Assembly: GCF_001591165.1 (NCBI RefSeq)
Contig: NZ_BCUG01000014.1
Span: 1-64,000, forward strand
Direction of reading: 5' to 3'
Origin: Thauera butanivorans NBRC 103042
Lineage (GTDB): Bacteria; Pseudomonadota; Gammaproteobacteria; Burkholderiales; Rhodocyclaceae
Length of the DNA: 64,000 bases
A program made the position numbers and the translations under genes. Positions 35,699-45,740 of the stretch are shown piece by piece. Each line of letters begins with the position of its first letter. The first letter of the stretch is position 1. The notes below the pieces were generated by a model. The model saw only the letters and a list, made by a program, of their open reading frames with translations, was not told the DNA's origin and searched no databases.

Positions 35699-36646
35699 TC
35701 AGGCGGCGACCGGAACGAGAAAGTTGTCGCCGATGCGGTCGCCCAGCCGGTTGATGCGCTCCAGGAAGCGCTCGAGCCAGGGATGCAGGCCGGTGTCGAA
35801 GATGTCGTCCATGCGGCCGTAGTGCAGCGTGGCATGGAGCTCGCCGGCCTGGCGCGCGGCTTCGGCCGAGTGCAGGTTGGCGATCTCGCCGAGGATGTCG
35901 TTGACCTCGTCGACGCAGGCATGCAGCGAACGCGGCATGGCGTGGTTGAGGATCAGCAATTCGGCGACCTTGTAGGGGGTGATGACGTCGCGGTAGACGT
36001 GGCGGTAGGTCTCGAAGGCCGACACCGAGCGCAGCAGCGCGCCCCACTGGTAGTAGTCGGTGGTGCCGGTCGGACTCTCGGTCTGCGGCAACAGGTTGTG
36101 GTACTTCACGTCGAGCAGGCGCGCGGTGTTGTCGGCGCGTTCGAGGAAGGTGCCCAGGCGCACGAACTGGAAGGCATCGTCGTGCAGCATGGTGCCGAAG
36201 GTGACGCCGCGCAGCAGGTGGGAGCGGAACTTGACCCACTCGAAGAACTCGCCGAGGTCGGTCACCTGCAGCTTTTCCGGGGTCATGTCGCGGATTTCGA
36301 GCCAGGTGGCGTTGGTGGTTTCCCACATTTCCGCGGTCAGCGTGCCGCGCACCGCGTGCGCATTCTCGCGCGCCGCGCGCAGGCAGTTCCACACGCTCGA
36401 CAGGTTGTCGCGGTCGAGCACGACGAACTCGATGACGTCGCGCGCCGTCAGCGGCCGTCCGCTGCGGGCGTAGGCGTCGGTCAGTTCGCTGATGGCGAGG
36501 ATCGCGCCCCAGCCGTCGTCGCTGCTGCCGTTGTTGCGCGGCAGCAGCGACATCCGGTAAGAAACGTCGAGCATGCGCACGGTGTTCTCCGCACGTTCGG
36601 TATAGCGCGCCATCCAGTAGAGGTGATCGGCGGTACGGCTCAGCAT
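35699..36646 (-). CDS. Alpha-E domain protein (DUF403)
   Basis: A 315-residue all-helical alpha-E protein. It begins MLSRTADHLYWMARYTERAENTVRM, the signature of the family, and keeps the pattern through FLERADNTARLLDVKYH. The function is unknown. Alpha-E proteins regularly accompany circularly permuted ATP-grasp proteins, and a fused copy exists in the same locus (39275-41998). It lies between the ATP-grasp and Anbu genes with gaps of about 70 bases. Confidence 0.9.
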   Translation of the reverse strand: MLSRTADHLYWMARYTERAENTVRMLDVSYRMSLLPRNNGSSDDGWGAILAISELTDAYARSGRPLTARDVIEFVVLDRDNLSSVWNCLRAARENAHAVRGTLTAEMWETTNATWLEIRDMTPEKLQVTDLGEFFEWVKFRSHLLRGVTFGTMLHDDAFQFVRLGTFLERADNTARLLDVKYHNLLPQTESPTGTTDYYQWGALLRSVSAFETYRHVYRDVITPYKVAELLILNHAMPRSLHACVDEVNDILGEIANLHSAEAARQAGELHATLHYGRMDDIFDTGLHPWLERFLERINRLGDRIGDNFLVPVAA

Positions 36647-36716
36647 GATCGTTCTCCCGGTTTCATCGGATATGGGGTACGGACGGGGACAAGCGGCTGA
36701 AGGCAGGTGAGCGGCC

Positions 36717-38165
36717 TCAGCCGACCACCCAGGTATCCTTGGTGCCGCCGCCCTGCGAGGAATTCACCACCAGCGAGCCGGCCTGCATCGCCACCCGCGT
36801 CAGGCCGCCGGGCACCATGCGGATCTCCTTGCCGCCCGACAGCACGAAGGGGCGCAGGTCGATGTGGCGCGGCGCGATGCCGGCTTCGACGAAAGTCGGA
36901 CAGGTCGACAGCGACAGCGTCGGCTGGGCGATGTATTTCTCCGGCGCGGCGATGATGAGCTGGCGGAAATGCTCGATCTCGGCCTTGGTCGCCGCCGGCC
37001 CGACCAGCATGCCGTAGCCGCCGGCGCCATGGACTTCCTTCACCACCAGCTCGGGCAGATGGGCGAGCGTGTAGGCGAGGTCCTCCTCGCTACGCAGCAT
37101 GTAGGTGGGCACGTTGTTGAGGATGGGTTCCTCGCCCAGGTAGAAGCGCACCATCTCCGGCACGTAGGGGTAGATCGACTTGTCGTCGGCGACGCCGGTG
37201 CCGACCGCATTGGCCAGCGTCACCCGGCCGGCGCGGTAGGCCGACATCAGGCCGGGCACGCCGAGCATGGAGTCGGCGCGGAACACCTGCGGATCGAGGA
37301 AATCGTCGTCGATCCGGCGGTAGATCACGTCCACCCGGCGCGGCCCCTGGGTGGTGCGCATATACACCGTGTCGTCCTTGACGAACAGGTCCTGGCCTTC
37401 GACCAGTTCGACCCCCATCTGCTGGGCGAGGAAGCTGTGTTCGAAGTAGGCGCTGTTGTAGGCGCCCGGCGTCAGCAGCACCGCGGTGGGGTCGAGCACG
37501 CCCTCGGGCGCGACCGCGCGCAGCGTCTCCAGCAGCAGATCGGGATAGTGCTCCACCGGCTGCACGCGGTAGCGCGAGAACAGGTCGGGGAACAGCCGCA
37601 TCATCATCTTGCGGTTTTCGATCAGGTAGCTGACGCCCGAGGGCACGCGCAGGTTGTCCTCCAGCACGTAGTACTCGCCCTTGCCGTCGGCGCCCGCCGC
37701 GCGCACCAGGTCGATGCCGGCGATCATCGCGTACAGCCCGCCAGGCACGTCCACACCCTTCATCTCGGTGCGGAACTGGGCGTTGTTCAGCACCAGTTCG
37801 GACGGCATGCGGCCGGCGCGGAGGATTTCCTGATCGTGATAGACGTCGCTCAGGAAGGCGTTGAGCGCCCTCACCCGCTGGCGCAGGCCGGCTTCGAGTG
37901 CCGTCCATTCGTCGCCCGGAATGATGCGCGGCAGCAGGTCGAACGGAATCAGCCGCTCCTTGCCACCGTCGGCGCCATAGACGTTGAAGGTGATGCCGAC
38001 GCGATGGAAGGCGACGTCGGCTTCGCCGCGCTTGCGCTCGATGCGTTCGCGCGGCATCCGTTCGAGCCAGTCGGCATAGCTGCGATAATGCGCGCGCACC
38101 GAGCCGTCGGCGGCATGCATTTCGTCATAGGGTTTCGCTACGGTCATCTTGATGTCTGCGATCAT
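36717..38165 (-). CDS. Circularly permuted ATP-grasp protein
   Basis: A 482-residue protein of the circularly permuted ATP-grasp family (formerly DUF404/DUF407). Typical segments are [48 protein letters not shown] and, at the end, [16 protein letters not shown]-grasp enzymes ligate carboxylates to amines or thiols, and a peptide-bond-forming role has been proposed for this group. The start at 38165 has GGGAG seven bases upstream. The alpha-E gene follows after 70 bases. Confidence 0.92.
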   Translation of the reverse strand: MIADIKMTVAKPYDEMHAADGSVRAHYRSYADWLERMPRERIERKRGEADVAFHRVGITFNVYGADGGKERLIPFDLLPRIIPGDEWTALEAGLRQRVRALNAFLSDVYHDQEILRAGRMPSELVLNNAQFRTEMKGVDVPGGLYAMIAGIDLVRAAGADGKGEYYVLEDNLRVPSGVSYLIENRKMMMRLFPDLFSRYRVQPVEHYPDLLLETLRAVAPEGVLDPTAVLLTPGAYNSAYFEHSFLAQQMGVELVEGQDLFVKDDTVYMRTTQGPRRVDVIYRRIDDDFLDPQVFRADSMLGVPGLMSAYRAGRVTLANAVGTGVADDKSIYPYVPEMVRFYLGEEPILNNVPTYMLRSEEDLAYTLAHLPELVVKEVHGAGGYGMLVGPAATKAEIEHFRQLIIAAPEKYIAQPTLSLSTCPTFVEAGIAPRHIDLRPFVLSGGKEIRMVPGGLTRVAMQAGSLVVNSSQGGGTKDTWVVG

Positions 38166-38295
38166 TGTCGGGCTCCCTTGCGCGCTACCACAGCAGAAAG
38201 CGTGCCAAGCGTCCTGACGCGCGCGGAATACCGCACATCGGCGCAATCGGCCGGCACGCCTCCGACTGGTGCGCACCAGCCTGGCATGCGATGCA

Positions 38296-39294
38296 TCATG
38301 CTGGTGCATGGCGTTCGCCGGATGCCGGGAGCGGAACCGGCATCACCGTCACCGCGACGTCCACGGCATGGCTGGCACCGCCCAGGATCACGCCGCGCAG
38401 CGGGCAGACGTCGCCGTAGTCGCGCCCCCAGGCCAGCGTGACGTGGCCCTGTGCCGGCTGCACGGCGTTGGTGGGATCGAACTCCACCCAGCCGATGCCC
38501 GGGCACCACACCGCGACCCAGGCGTGCGAAGCGTCGGCGCCGATCAGCCGCGACTGCCCCGGCGGCGGCTCGGTGAGCAGGTAGCCGGACAGGTAGCGCG
38601 CCGCCAGCCCCAGCGCGCGCAAGCAGGCGATCATCAGATGGGAAAAGTCCTGGCACACGCCGTGGCGTTCGGCGAAGACCTCGGCCACCGGCGTGGCGAC
38701 GCTGGTGGCCGCCGGATCGAAGCGGAATTCGGCATGGATCAGCGAGGACAGCGCCTGCGCCGCTTCCAGCAGCGGCCGGCCGGGCGTGAAGCAGCGCGCG
38801 GCATAGGCAGCATAGGTCGCGGTTTCCTCGCCGAGCTGCACGAAGGGCGAGGCGAAGCGGTACTGGCCGGCGTCGCGCGCATCGACCTGCAAGGGCGCGT
38901 GGCCCGACAGCGCATCGCGCAGATGGTCGCGCGCGGCTTCCCACGGCAGGCTCTGCGCCGGCTCGGGCCAGTCCTGCGTCTGCACGCCGACGACGCTCAC
39001 CGCCTGCACGCTCAGCCGTTCGTGCGGCACATACAGGCCGAAGCGCGTCGTCGGGTTGCCGAAGAAGTCCAGGCGCTCGCTGCGCGTGGACGGCTCGGGC
39101 GAAATCGCCAGGCGATGCGCGAACAGGCGCTGGCGCGGCATCGCACGCGGGCTCAGATGGGCGATCTGCTGCGACAGCAGCACCGGGCTGGCGTAACGGT
39201 AGGTGGTGTCGTGGGTGATCTCGTAGCACTGCTCCGACGGCCCGGCAGCGGCCGGCGCGGAAGCGGAAGGCTTTTCAGCGCGAGGCGGTTGCAT
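38296..39294 (-). CDS. Transglutaminase-like cysteine protease domain protein
   Basis: A 332-residue protein with an N-terminal beta domain ([20 protein letters not shown]) and a transglutaminase-like core. The triad is C214 ([12 protein letters not shown]), H257 ([10 protein letters not shown]) and D273 (VEFDPTN). Such cytoplasmic proteins may act as peptidases or amidases. Its start overlaps the end of the fused ATP-grasp/alpha-E gene by 20 bases, so they are translated together. Confidence 0.92.
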   Translation of the reverse strand: MQPPRAEKPSASAPAAAGPSEQCYEITHDTTYRYASPVLLSQQIAHLSPRAMPRQRLFAHRLAISPEPSTRSERLDFFGNPTTRFGLYVPHERLSVQAVSVVGVQTQDWPEPAQSLPWEAARDHLRDALSGHAPLQVDARDAGQYRFASPFVQLGEETATYAAYAARCFTPGRPLLEAAQALSSLIHAEFRFDPAATSVATPVAEVFAERHGVCQDFSHLMIACLRALGLAARYLSGYLLTEPPPGQSRLIGADASHAWVAVWCPGIGWVEFDPTNAVQPAQGHVTLAWGRDYGDVCPLRGVILGGASHAVDVAVTVMPVPLPASGERHAPA

Positions 39295-41998
39295 GGCTGC
39301 GCGCATCCAGATGGGTGAAATAGCGGTGGGAAATGCCGTCGGCCAGCGCATTGCCGACGTCCCAGATGCGCCGCAGCAGCAGAGCAATGGTTTCCCGCGC
39401 CTCCGCCACGACTGGCTTGCGGGGATCGAGCGCCAGCCAGTCGAAGCAGTCGCTGTCGCGCTCGGCATCCAGTTCGGCCAGCAGCGCCTGCAAGGGCTCG
39501 CCGAGCAAGCTGCCGTCCGGCAGGCGGGCGACGTGCTCGATCAGCGACTCGATCTGGTAGCGCAGCGCGCGCGGATTGTCGGGGTCGAACATCACCAGTT
39601 CGGCGACCGGCCGTGGCGCAAGTCCGCGCGCGTTGCGGCTGCGATAGCGGATCTCGCCGTCGGTGACGGCCAGCAGCGCCTCCAGCGCGCCCTGCTCCGG
39701 CACCGTCAGCAGCGCTGCCAGCGCCGAAGTCAGGAACTGCAGACGCTCGATGCGGCGGCCGATGGACAGGAAGCGCCAGCCGGCATCGCGCGGCATGCTC
39801 TCGATGACGAAGCCCGACAGCGTCACCAGCGACAGCAGCGACTCGTCCAGGCGATGCATCGCTTCGCCCAGGCCTGGCGCGGCCGGCGCAGGCGTGGCGA
39901 ATTCGGCCAGGCGCTTGTAGATGCGCCAGCTGTCCGGCGACAGCCGGTCGCGCAACTGGGCCGCCAAACGCAGCACGCCACGCAGGCTGGTCACCACGCT
40001 GCCGCTCTGGCGCTCGTCGAACAATGCGCCCGCCAGCCGCTCGATGCCGCACTCCGCAGCAAGAGGGCCATCTTCGGGCGGCGGCACAGCGCCATCCTGC
40101 GCCGCCGCCTCTCCCCTGGCGGCCCTCTCCCGGGCGGCCCCTTCCTGGGCCCCCTCTTCGCCGGCGGACAGCCGCAGGCCGCAGCGCTCGCACAGGCTGG
40201 CCAGCGCGACCAGCGTCGGCGTCGCCCATGGCCCGGCGTCATCGTCGCGCGCCTTCGCCACGGGGCGATCGAACTCCACCAGGCCGCCGAGCCGCCTCAG
40301 GGTTTCCCGCCCCAGGCGTGCCGAACCGTCGGCTCGCTCGCTGTAGCGGCCGAGCCAGAAGAAGTTCTCGGCGACCCGGCTCGCCAGGCCGGGCAGCGGC
40401 ATGTCGAGCTCGCGCGGCGCGAGCTGGCCGGGGATGACTGGCATGGCGGACACCGGCCGGCGCACCGTCGATGCGGCGCCGCCCAGCACCCAGGCATCCT
40501 TGCTGCCGCCGCCGTGCTGCATCGACACCACGCGCATGTCGGTTTCAGGGGCGACGCGCACCAGGCCGCCCGGCATCACGCGGAAGCCGTCGGCCGAGGC
40601 GGCGACGAACACCCGCAGGCCGATGTTGCGCGCCACCAGCCCGCCGGCGGCCTCTCCAGCCGCCTCCCCGGCCGCCTCCTTCTCGTCGGCCAGCACCGGC
40701 GCCTGCGAGATATTCACCATTTCCTGCGCGACGAAGTCGAAAGGCCGCTCGGCGATGTGCCCGGCCAGCGCCGCCAGCTCCGCCGGCGGCAGGTCGCGGC
40801 AGAACACCGGCCCGCCGTGCATCGCCGGGTAGGCCGGCTTGACCACCAGTTCGTCCAGTCGCGACAGCGCATGGGCACAGGCCGCGGCCTCGCCGCACCA
40901 CCAGGTCGCCACCGACGGCATCTTCAGCTTCTGCCCGAGCAGGTGCTCGGCCAGCCGCGGCAGATAACCGAGCAGCGCGCCGGTTTCCAGGATGCCGCTG
41001 CCGAGCGCGTTCGCCACCGTCACGCCGCCGGCACGCACCGTCGCCACCAGCCCGGCCACGCCGAGCGCCGAGTCGTCGCGCAGTTCCAGCGGGTCGCACC
41101 AGATGTCGTCCACCCGGCGCAGGATCACATGCACCCGGCGCAGGCCGTCCAGCGTGCGCAGGAAGACCTGTTCGTCGCGCACCGTCAGGTCCTGGCCTTC
41201 GACCAGCGGAAAACCCATCTCGCGGGAGAGGAAGGCGTGCTCGAAGTAAGTCTCGTTGTACGGTCCGGGCGTCAGCACCACGATCAGCGGCGCCTCGTCT
41301 TCTCCCGCCCCCTGGGGTGCCAGCGCGGCGAGGCTGTCGCGGAAGTCCTCGAAGAAGGGCGCCAGCGGCTGCGCGCCGGCCGCGCGATAAAGCTCCGGCA
41401 AGGCGCGCGCCACCACGCCGCGGTTCTCCAGCGCATAGCCGGCGCCCGATGGCGCCTGGGTGCGGTCGGCCACCACCCACCAGCGGCCGTCGGGCGAGCG
41501 CGCCAGATCCACCGCATACAGGTGCAGGAACAGGTCGCGCGGCTGCTTGGCGCCCACCAGCGGCCGCAGGAAGCCGCTGTGGCCGTAGATCAGCGCGGGC
41601 GGGATCAGCCCTTGCTGCAGCAGGCTCTGCTCGCCGTAGAGGTCGGCGAGGATCAGGTTGAACAACGTGGCGCGCTGGATGACCGCGGCCTCGATCTGCG
41701 CCCATTCCGCCGCCGGCAGGATGTAGGGCAGCAGGTCGAGCTCCCACGGCCGCTCGAAGCCGCGCGGGTCGGCATACACGTTGTAGGTGATGCCGTTCTC
41801 GTGCACCAGGCGGCGCAGCGCCGTCCGCCGCGCTTCGGTCTCGGCCGGCGGCATCGCCGCCAGCCGGTGGAAGAAATCGCGCCAGTGCGGCCGCAGCACC
41901 ACCACGCTGCCGATGCGCTGGCACAGTTCGTCGTAGCGGTCCGGCCGCGCAGCGTAATGGGCGAGCAGTTCGGGCGGGCTCTGCGGCTGAAGCTGCAT
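39275..41998 (-). CDS. Fused circularly permuted ATP-grasp / alpha-E protein
   Basis: A 907-residue fusion. Residues about 1-530 are an ATP-grasp module (NGITYNVYADPRGFERPWEL, LTPGPYNETYFEHAFLSREM, QHGGGSKDAWVLGG). About 565-907 is an alpha-E module beginning LASRVAENFFWLGRYSERAD. Both modules are paralogous to the separate proteins encoded at 36717-38165 and 35699-36646. The ATP-grasp part contains a low-complexity AAGEAAGEAAG insert, and the alpha-E part an Ala/Glu-rich insert near 640. It lies between the DUF2126 and transglutaminase genes. Confidence 0.9.
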   Translation of the reverse strand: MQLQPQSPPELLAHYAARPDRYDELCQRIGSVVVLRPHWRDFFHRLAAMPPAETEARRTALRRLVHENGITYNVYADPRGFERPWELDLLPYILPAAEWAQIEAAVIQRATLFNLILADLYGEQSLLQQGLIPPALIYGHSGFLRPLVGAKQPRDLFLHLYAVDLARSPDGRWWVVADRTQAPSGAGYALENRGVVARALPELYRAAGAQPLAPFFEDFRDSLAALAPQGAGEDEAPLIVVLTPGPYNETYFEHAFLSREMGFPLVEGQDLTVRDEQVFLRTLDGLRRVHVILRRVDDIWCDPLELRDDSALGVAGLVATVRAGGVTVANALGSGILETGALLGYLPRLAEHLLGQKLKMPSVATWWCGEAAACAHALSRLDELVVKPAYPAMHGGPVFCRDLPPAELAALAGHIAERPFDFVAQEMVNISQAPVLADEKEAAGEAAGEAAGGLVARNIGLRVFVAASADGFRVMPGGLVRVAPETDMRVVSMQHGGGSKDAWVLGGAASTVRRPVSAMPVIPGQLAPRELDMPLPGLASRVAENFFWLGRYSERADGSARLGRETLRRLGGLVEFDRPVAKARDDDAGPWATPTLVALASLCERCGLRLSAGEEGAQEGAARERAARGEAAAQDGAVPPPEDGPLAAECGIERLAGALFDERQSGSVVTSLRGVLRLAAQLRDRLSPDSWRIYKRLAEFATPAPAAPGLGEAMHRLDESLLSLVTLSGFVIESMPRDAGWRFLSIGRRIERLQFLTSALAALLTVPEQGALEALLAVTDGEIRYRSRNARGLAPRPVAELVMFDPDNPRALRYQIESLIEHVARLPDGSLLGEPLQALLAELDAERDSDCFDWLALDPRKPVVAEARETIALLLRRIWDVGNALADGISHRYFTHLDARSHATASR

Positions 41999-42005
41999 GG
42001 CGTCC

Positions 42006-45000
42006 TCAGGCCTGGCGGCGCAGGTCGAGTGTGAAAGGGAAGTCGGCGTTGCGCAGCGCCGACGCAGGCACGATGCGGCCAGGCGTGTGGCTGGTGGTGG
42101 TGAAACGCGCCAGGCGCCGGCCTTCGGCCTCGTAGGGATTGACCGGGTAGACCTCGTAGTTGCGCCCGCCCGGATGGGCGACGTGATACATGCAGCCGCC
42201 CATCGAACGCTGCATCCAGCCATCGACCAGGTCGAACGCCAGCGGCGCATGCACGCCGATGGTCGGATGCAGGCAGGACGGCGGCTGCCAGGCGCGGTAG
42301 CGCACGCCGGCGACGAACTCGCCGACGATGCCGGTGGGCTGCAGCGGTATCGCGCGGCCGTTGCAGGTGAGCACGTGGCGGTCGTCGTTGAGACCGCTGA
42401 CCTTGACCTGCAGGCGCTCCACCGAGGAATCGACGTAGCGCACCGTACCGCCGGCCGAGCCTTCCTCGCCCATCACGTTCCAGGGTTCGAGCGCCATGCG
42501 CAATTCGACCTGCACGCCGCGCGCGGCGAACTCGCCGTATTTCGGGAAGCGGAACTCGAAATGCGGCGCGAACCAGCCGAACTCCATCGGGTAGCCAAAC
42601 TCGCGCAACTCGTCGATGACGTCGCGGAAGTCCTCCGCCACCCAGTGCGGCAGCAGGAAGCGGTCGTGCAGCTCGGTGCCCCAGCGCCGCAGGCGGTCCG
42701 GCGCGTAGGGCTGCTGCCAGAAGCGGGCGATCAGCGCGCGCAGCAGCAGTTGCTGCGCCAGGCTCATGCGCGCATGCGGCGGCATCTCGAAGGCGCGCAG
42801 TTCCAGCAGGCCGAGGCGGCCGGAGGGGCCGTCCGGGCTGTAGAGCTTGTCGATGCAGAACTCGGCGCGGTGGGTGTTGCCGGTGGTATCGATCAGCAGG
42901 TTGCGCAGCAGGCGGTCGATCAGCCAGGGCGGCACCTGCACGCCGGGATCGGGGAACTGCTGGAAGGCGACTTCCAGCTCATGCACCGAGTCGTGGCGCG
43001 CCTCGTCGACGCGCGGCGCCTGCGAAGTGGGGCCGATGAACAGGCCGGAAAACAGGTAGGACAGGCTGGGGTGGTTGTGCCAGTAGCTGACCAGGCTGCG
43101 CAGCAGGTCGGGCCGGCGCAGGAAGGGCGAATCCCCCGGCGTGGCGCCGCCGAGCACGAAGTGGTTGCCGCCGCCGGTGCCGGTGTGGCGGCCGTCGAGC
43201 ATGAACTTCTCGGTCGCCAGGCGCGACTGGTGGGCTTCCTCGTACAGCGTGGTGGTGCGCTCGACCAGTTCGTCCCAAGAGCCGGCCGGGTGGATGTTGA
43301 CCTCGACCACGCCGGGGTCTGGGGTGATGCGGAAGTGCGACAGGCGCGGGTCGGACGGCGGCTCGTAGCCTTCGAGCACGACCGGCAAGGCGAATTCCTC
43401 GGCGGTGGCCTCGACCGCGGCGACGACTTCGAGATAATCCTCCAGCACCGTGGTGGGCGGCATGAAGATGTACAGCAGGCCGCCGCGCGGCTCGGCGCAT
43501 ATCGCGCTGCGGGTGATCCAGCCGGCGGACTCGAAGGGAGCGGGCCGGCGCGCCGGGTCGTAGCGCTCGTCGCGGCTGGCCAGCGTCGCGGTGTCGGCAC
43601 CGGGCAGCGCCATCGACGCGCTCGCCGCCTCGCCGTCGACCTCATGCTGGCCGCCATGCTCGGCACGGCCGGGCGTCCAGGCACCGGAATGCGCCTCGAA
43701 GCCGAGGCCGCTGTCGGCACCGACCGCCACGCCCGCCGGACGCAGCTGATGGCGCAGTGCCGCGTGCGCCGGCAGCGCCGGGAAAGCCTGGTTGGGATCC
43801 GTCTGATGGACCCACGGATAGTCGCCCTCGCCGGCCCAGGGCTGGGAGTCCAGCGGCAGGCGGTAGCCGATCGGCGAATCGCCCGGGATCAGGTACAGGC
43901 GCTCGGCGCGCAGGAACCACGGCCCGCTCTGCCAGCACCGCGGGCCGGTGTGGCTGCGCACGATCGGCAGCACGTGGCCGATGACTTCCTTCAGGCCCTG
44001 GTCGAAGATCCTGGTCAGGCGGGCGCGCTCAAGCGGGTCGTCGACGCGCGAGTCGTGCGGATCGACGTTGGCCGGCAGCTTGCGCTCGCGCCACAGGTAG
44101 TACCAGGCGTCCTCGTAGGCCGGCATCATCCACTTGCCGGCGACGCCGAGGCGTTCGGCGACGCGGGCGAGAAAGTCGCGCGCGACCGCCTCGTCCGCCC
44201 GGGTGCCGGAGAGCTCGCGCGCGAACAGCTCCGGGTCGCGCCACAGCGGCTCGCCGTCCTTGCGCCAGTAGCAGTTCAGCGACCAGCGCGGCAGTTGCTC
44301 GCCCGGATACCATTTGCCCTGGCCGAAATGCAGCAGGCCCTGCGGCGCGTAGTGGTCCTTGAGGCGGAACATCAGGTTCTCGGCCAGCGTGCGCTTGCTG
44401 GGCCTGGAGACGTGGCTGGAATGAGGATCGCGCTCGAAGGGGTCGAGCGCATCGCCGTTCCAGGCCGCGCCGTCGCGGTCGTCGAGCGACACGAAGGTCG
44501 GCTCGCCACCCTGGGTCAGGCGCACGTCGTTGGCGTCCAGATCGCCATCGATGCGGTGGCCGAGCGTCTCGATCGCCGCCCACTGTTCCTCGGTGTAGGG
44601 CTTGGTGACGCGCGGCGCTTCCCACACCCGCTCGACCTTCATGTGGTGCTCGAACTCGCATTCGCACTCGTCGGTGAAGCCGGTGATCGGCGCCGCCGAG
44701 GACGGTTCGGGCGAGCAGGCGAGCGGAATGTGGCCTTCGCCGGCGAACAGGCCGGACGTCGGGTCCAGCCCGACCCAGCCGGCGCCGGGCAGGTAGACTT
44801 CGCACCAGGCGTGCAGGTCGGTGAAATCGACTTCGGTGCCGGACGGGCCGTCGAGCGATTTCACGTCGGGCGTGAGCTGGATCAGGTAGCCCGACACGAA
44901 GCGCGCTGCCAGCCCCAGATGGCGCAGCAACTGCACCAGCAGCCAGGCCGAGTCGCGGCAGGAGCCGCTCGCCAGCGTCAGGGTTTGTTGCGGCGTCTGC

Positions 45001-45506
45001 ACGCCGGGCTCGAGCCGCACCAGATAGCGGATGTCCTGCTGCAGGCGCTGGTTGATCGCGACCAGGAAATCGACGCTGGGGAGTGGCTCCCGCGGAATCG
45101 ACTCCAGATAGCCATGGAACTTCGGTCCCAGCACGTCGGCCGGTGCCTTGACCAGGTAGGGCTCGAGCTCGACGAGCTGCTCGTCCTCGTAGCTGAACGG
45201 AATCTTCTCGGCGTGGGGCTCGAGGAAGAAGTCGAAAGGGTTGATCACCGACATCTCGGCGACCAGATCGACCTCGACGCGGAACTCGGAGGTCTTTTCC
45301 GGGAAGACCAATCGCGCCAGGTAATTGGACTGCGGGTCCTGCTGCCAGTTGATGAAATGCTCCGCCGGCGCCACTTTCAGCGAGTAGGCGTGGATCGGCG
45401 TGCGGCAGTGGGGCGCCGGGCGCAGGCGAACGACCTGTGGCGACAGCGCCACCGGGCGGTCGTAGCGGTAATGGGTGATGTGGTTCAGCTTGACGTGGAT
45501 GGACAC
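42006..45506 (-). CDS. Large transglutaminase-like / DUF2126 protein
   Basis: A 1166-residue protein. Residues 1-290 form a transglutaminase-like module with C183 (ASGSCRDSAW), H232 (DLHAWCEVYLPG) and D248 (GLDPTSG). The rest is the DUF2126 region, including LTQGGEPTFVSLDDRDG, HFGQGKWYPGEQLPRWSL and a distal part with GTGGGNHFVLGG. The start is a GTG at 45506 giving SIHVKLNHITHYRYD; the frame is open upstream but unlike any family member. It is the first gene of the leftward Anbu-associated locus. Confidence 0.91.
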   Translation of the reverse strand: MSIHVKLNHITHYRYDRPVALSPQVVRLRPAPHCRTPIHAYSLKVAPAEHFINWQQDPQSNYLARLVFPEKTSEFRVEVDLVAEMSVINPFDFFLEPHAEKIPFSYEDEQLVELEPYLVKAPADVLGPKFHGYLESIPREPLPSVDFLVAINQRLQQDIRYLVRLEPGVQTPQQTLTLASGSCRDSAWLLVQLLRHLGLAARFVSGYLIQLTPDVKSLDGPSGTEVDFTDLHAWCEVYLPGAGWVGLDPTSGLFAGEGHIPLACSPEPSSAAPITGFTDECECEFEHHMKVERVWEAPRVTKPYTEEQWAAIETLGHRIDGDLDANDVRLTQGGEPTFVSLDDRDGAAWNGDALDPFERDPHSSHVSRPSKRTLAENLMFRLKDHYAPQGLLHFGQGKWYPGEQLPRWSLNCYWRKDGEPLWRDPELFARELSGTRADEAVARDFLARVAERLGVAGKWMMPAYEDAWYYLWRERKLPANVDPHDSRVDDPLERARLTRIFDQGLKEVIGHVLPIVRSHTGPRCWQSGPWFLRAERLYLIPGDSPIGYRLPLDSQPWAGEGDYPWVHQTDPNQAFPALPAHAALRHQLRPAGVAVGADSGLGFEAHSGAWTPGRAEHGGQHEVDGEAASASMALPGADTATLASRDERYDPARRPAPFESAGWITRSAICAEPRGGLLYIFMPPTTVLEDYLEVVAAVEATAEEFALPVVLEGYEPPSDPRLSHFRITPDPGVVEVNIHPAGSWDELVERTTTLYEEAHQSRLATEKFMLDGRHTGTGGGNHFVLGGATPGDSPFLRRPDLLRSLVSYWHNHPSLSYLFSGLFIGPTSQAPRVDEARHDSVHELEVAFQQFPDPGVQVPPWLIDRLLRNLLIDTTGNTHRAEFCIDKLYSPDGPSGRLGLLELRAFEMPPHARMSLAQQLLLRALIARFWQQPYAPDRLRRWGTELHDRFLLPHWVAEDFRDVIDELREFGYPMEFGWFAPHFEFRFPKYGEFAARGVQVELRMALEPWNVMGEEGSAGGTVRYVDSSVERLQVKVSGLNDDRHVLTCNGRAIPLQPTGIVGEFVAGVRYRAWQPPSCLHPTIGVHAPLAFDLVDGWMQRSMGGCMYHVAHPGGRNYEVYPVNPYEAEGRRLARFTTTSHTPGRIVPASALRNADFPFTLDLRRQA

Positions 45507-45740
45507 GAGAGCCTCGCAGGACACGGTTGAGCGACAGCCTGCTTCACAGCAAGAACCATGCACATCCGCAAACCGTGGCCGCGCCCGCCCGATTCGCCGG
45601 CTGGCGGCGGCGGCCGCGCACCTGGAATGCACATCGCGCACCACGGCAGTGCATCGACCGCAGCCCTCGGGGAACTGGCAGAATCCCGGGGGTTCGGACA
45701 TCGGGGCACCGCATGTGCAGGCTCCTCGTCCCTCTACGCC

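Noticed and set aside
41997-45530. A plus-strand open frame of about 1180 codons opposite the DUF2126 gene
   Set aside because: Repetitive Gly/Arg/Val-rich composition and no recognisable motif; the antisense gene is a well-conserved family member.
45558-45740. N-terminal extension of the VanZ-like protein
   Set aside because: The in-frame extension is Pro/Gly/Ala-rich without membrane segments; ATG 45741 starts a normal first helix.
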